Source: Methanolobus chelungpuianus (GTDB lineage Archaea > Halobacteriota > Methanosarcinia > Methanosarcinales > Methanosarcinaceae). From it: a DNA stretch of 64,000 bases. Position 1 is the first letter of the stretch; the number at the start of each line of letters is the position of its first letter. The position numbers and the translations under genes are program-made. Of this stretch, positions 61,986-64,000 are shown piece after piece. The notes below the pieces were generated by a model that saw only the letters and a list, made by a program, of their open reading frames with translations, was not told where the DNA came from and did not search any database. The DNA is taken from NCBI RefSeq assembly GCF_024500045.1, contig NZ_JTEO01000006.1, forward strand, positions 124,001 through 188,000, given 5' to 3'.

Positions 61986-62501
61986 ATGACCATGAACAGG
62001 AAACAGATAATAACTGTTGGGGTGTTAATAGCGGGAGTTCTGTTGTTCTCAAATCCTGCCCTGGCAACTACTGCGAAGATTACAGACCAAGATGCATTTG
62101 CGAGCCTGACGGCCCCTGATGACCTTTACAGTGAACTGGAAGAACAGATACTGCGTTATAACTCCAGGCTGGATGATGTTCCCTGGATTGTTAAAAGGAT
62201 AGCAGGGAACGATGTGATACTTTTTGACATAACTACCGCTGAGGGTGAGAAACTTTATGCGCAGGTAATAACCAATAATGGAGAGGTCCTGTACTATGAA
62301 AAAGTATCCTCACCTGCCGAGGTCGATCCTTCTGTCACCGTCACGACTGATGAAGAGACAGCCAGGGAGATAATTGATTCAGACAGTCCCTACAATGAAT
62401 TTAAAGATGCTTTAGGCAGGGAAGAAATATCTGTAGAGACAGAGAGCACCCTGAAGAGGATCGCGCTTGGGACACTCATGACAGTAAATAAAGTACTATA
62501 A
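61986..62501 (+). CDS. Secreted hypothetical protein, 171 aa
   Basis: Signal peptide (ITVGVLIAGVLLFSNPALA, up to about residue 28) and an extracellular acidic domain of about 140 residues with alternating helices and strands. No family recognised. TATA-like TATTTATATGG at 61932-61942 precedes it. Either ATG 61986 or 61992 may be used. Confidence 0.7.
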   Translation: MTMNRKQIITVGVLIAGVLLFSNPALATTAKITDQDAFASLTAPDDLYSELEEQILRYNSRLDDVPWIVKRIAGNDVILFDITTAEGEKLYAQVITNNGEVLYYEKVSSPAEVDPSVTVTTDEETAREIIDSDSPYNEFKDALGREEISVETESTLKRIALGTLMTVNKVL

Positions 62502-62654
62502 ACATGCTAAGGCGCTACAACAAGCCATCTGGCGGCTGCCCGGGAACACAACACCGCCAGAAGACTATTTTTAACTCCCATACTTAATATACTATAGGTA
62601 TCTAAAGATATACGTAGGGGATATAACGAGCTCTAAAGGAGAGGCCTTCCACAC

Positions 62655-63284
62655 ATGAGTGATAAGAGGCCCTTTTTGACCGGCGAGATCGGACGCCAAT
62701 TAATACATATGCTGACGGGCGCAGGCTTCATTATTGCCATTTATTTATCGGGAGACCACGCGGTACCGGTATTCGCAGTCCTGCTGGCTGTAGCAGTGTT
62801 TATGTCCGTATTGTTCAAACAACCTGATATTTCCAGGAAAACGCCGGGTATTTTCCGCAGATTCGCAAGGCCACGGATACAAACAGTAAAGATGCAGGGA
62901 ACCATACTGCTGCTCTCAGGAGTACTTGTCACTTTGTTCTTCTTTCCCAGGAACATAGCTTACGCTTCAGTTGCCATAGTTGCTCTTGGTGATTCGATCG
63001 CCACTGTAGTAGGCGTACTTATAGGAAGGCATAGGCTGCCCTATTCGAAAAGCAAGACTGTTGAAGGAACAGTGAGCGGACTGGCTGCCGCCTTTGCCGG
63101 AGCTCTGCTGTTCGTGAGTCCTGTCCAGGCAGCTGCAGGAGCATTAGGTGGCATGTTCATTGAGAGCGTTATCAAACTGCAGACGGTAAGGAAAGTCAGC
63201 CTGACCGGTTTGATAAAGTTCTTTCTTAATGATAATTTCCTGATCCCGGTCTTTTCAGCCATGGTGATGTTTGCCATCAGGTAG
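62655..63284 (+). CDS. Dolichol/polyprenol kinase-like membrane protein, 209 aa
   Basis: Six to seven membrane helices. The conserved motif VALGDSIATVVGVLIGRHRL, followed by PYSKSKTVEGTVSG, is that of CTP-dependent dolichol/phytol kinases and related CDP-transferases. NDNFLIPVFSA near the end is also typical. Likely phosphorylates a prenyl alcohol for archaeal lipid or glycan carrier recycling. Preceded by GGAGAGG near 62639. Confidence 0.82.
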   Translation: MSDKRPFLTGEIGRQLIHMLTGAGFIIAIYLSGDHAVPVFAVLLAVAVFMSVLFKQPDISRKTPGIFRRFARPRIQTVKMQGTILLLSGVLVTLFFFPRNIAYASVAIVALGDSIATVVGVLIGRHRLPYSKSKTVEGTVSGLAAAFAGALLFVSPVQAAAGALGGMFIESVIKLQTVRKVSLTGLIKFFLNDNFLIPVFSAMVMFAIR

Positions 63285-63331
63285 AGACAAAAAGCAAATA
63301 AGGGCAAGGCACCCTCAGGCATGTAAGGCGT

Positions 63332-63823
63332 TTAGATACTCGTACTGCTGCTAAACGCTTCCAGCGCACGGTCCCTTCTGTCATCCATGGAAGAGACACC
63401 ATCAAAGTCTCCACGCAGGGACTTGAGCGCATACTTCTCGACATCTATTTCCTTCCGGGTACGCACTCCCAGCCTCCTGAATAGTGATACAGGAGGACAC
63501 CAGCCCTGAATAGCATGCTGCAGCAGGAAACCTGTGACTATCCCGGATAGGAGGAACCATCTTTTACTCCTGGAGAATCCAAGCACCACCCCAAGAGAAG
63601 CCAGGATACTTGCATTGGTTTCAAGAGTGCGCTCGATATCCCACTCTTTATCCAGTTTCTCGATCCTTCCGGCAACCTCATAATCGGGCCTTTCTGCATA
63701 ATACATTACACTGTCTTTGATCTCCCTGTTTATTTTCTCGTTTATCTTCCGGGGCGTGTTAGCCCGTACCCTATCCCCTTTGACCAGTTCTTCACGATAG
63801 TTCTCGTTAGATATTGATTCCAT
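63332..63823 (-). CDS. Hypothetical protein with a DUF2892-like membrane segment, 163 aa
   Basis: Helical N-terminus (about 1-70), a short hydrophobic hairpin (about 68-105) with SRSKRWFLLSGIVTGFLL and a conserved-looking HAIQGWCPPVSLFRRLG, and a charged tail. The segment GWCP-x-S-x-x-RRLG resembles the YgaP-type membrane domain (DUF2892). ATG 63823 is used, with GGTGAT directly upstream. Confidence 0.72.
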   Translation of the reverse strand: MESISNENYREELVKGDRVRANTPRKINEKINREIKDSVMYYAERPDYEVAGRIEKLDKEWDIERTLETNASILASLGVVLGFSRSKRWFLLSGIVTGFLLQHAIQGWCPPVSLFRRLGVRTRKEIDVEKYALKSLRGDFDGVSSMDDRRDRALEAFSSSTSI

Positions 63824-63924
63824 TATCACCTACTCCCGCCAGTCCCCGACCCAGCACACCTGTTCCGCACACCGGATCATAAAAAGAGTATATGTGCAAT
63901 CCTATAAAGATGCGGAGGAAACGA

Positions 63925-63936
63925 TTATATAATCCC
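63925..63936 (+). promoter_or_regulatory. TATA box near the right edge
   Basis: ATTATATAATCC, the same TATA form seen before other leaderless genes here, about 25-36 bp before the putative start at 63961. Confidence 0.5.
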
Positions 63937-63960
63937 GTTTAAGAAATTTAGCGGGGACTT

Positions 63961-64000
63961 TTGTTGGATAACAGGGATATTGCCGATCCTGAGAGCGATG
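63961..64000 (+). CDS. Partial gene at right edge
   Basis: An open frame beginning at TTG 63961 (LLDNRDIADPESD) runs off the window and lies about 30 bp after a good TATA box. Too short for identification. Confidence 0.3.
   Translation, partial: MLDNRDIADPESD

Overview
The window reads as the chromosome of a methanogenic archaeon of the Methanosarcinales, carrying part of an integrated mobile element at its left end. Support for the host call: a methanogenesis marker protein 8 gene, a VorCBA-type 2-oxoisovalerate:ferredoxin oxidoreductase operon, a Methanosarcina-like acyl-CoA synthetase, CamH-type carbonic anhydrase, many PAS/GAF histidine kinases, TATA-box promoters with very short leaders and GGTGAT/GAGGTG ribosome-binding sites. 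I cannot name the genus from sequence alone.

1-15.7 kb is AT-rich accessory DNA ending exactly at the 3' end of a tRNA-Leu(UAA) gene (15699-15782, minus strand). Its core is a casposon: a cas1-type integrase (casposase, 7200-8414) behind an overlapping winged-helix gene, and divergently a four-gene operon of ribbon-helix-helix protein, HTH protein, HNH nuclease and family B DNA polymerase (6148-2298). The rest looks like cargo: a complete type I restriction-modification operon (hsdR-hsdM-hsdS, 14103-8542), a two-gene unit of a soluble protein plus a four-helix membrane protein (14271-15615) that resembles an abortive-infection module in architecture, a zinc/membrane/coiled-coil protein with flanking direct repeats, a 36-residue cysteine-rich miniprotein and a helical protein of unknown function. 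The left end of the element is not in the window; no second copy of the tRNA 3' end was found.

15.8-35.4 kb is a mixed host region: metallo-beta-lactamase-fold hydrolase, DJ-1/PfpI protein, a candidate structured small RNA (19068-19192), a TIR-domain protein with a zinc ribbon, carbonic anhydrase, a cysteine-free MsrA homologue, Kup potassium transporter, a PAS histidine kinase with a striking upstream nested inverted repeat, a secreted gluzincin, phenylacetate-CoA ligase, marker protein 8, a hotdog thioesterase, a 1.1 kb gene graveyard holding a broken DUF421 gene, and several membrane or small enzymes.

35.7-51.9 kb is rich in carboxylic-acid/CoA metabolism. An XRE-cupin regulator precedes an AMP-forming acyl-CoA synthetase and vorCBA; a second XRE-cupin regulator heads an operon of a thioesterase and another acyl-CoA ligase. 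Together they suggest interconversion of branched-chain acids, acyl-CoAs and 2-oxo acids using reduced ferredoxin. A thioredoxin-like protein, LemA/DUF2207 pair, NudC-like pyrophosphatase, a DUF2341 surface protein and a hydantoinase/oxoprolinase-family protein are interspersed.

51.9-64 kb holds a large GAF/PAS histidine kinase, a sirtuin, an Hsp20/GvpH-like protein, diaminopimelate decarboxylase, a secreted subtilase with a broken tandem copy, a YjbQ-family enzyme, HIT protein, a polyprenol/dolichol kinase-like membrane protein and small unknowns. All function calls come from reading the translated sequences; no database search was possible.
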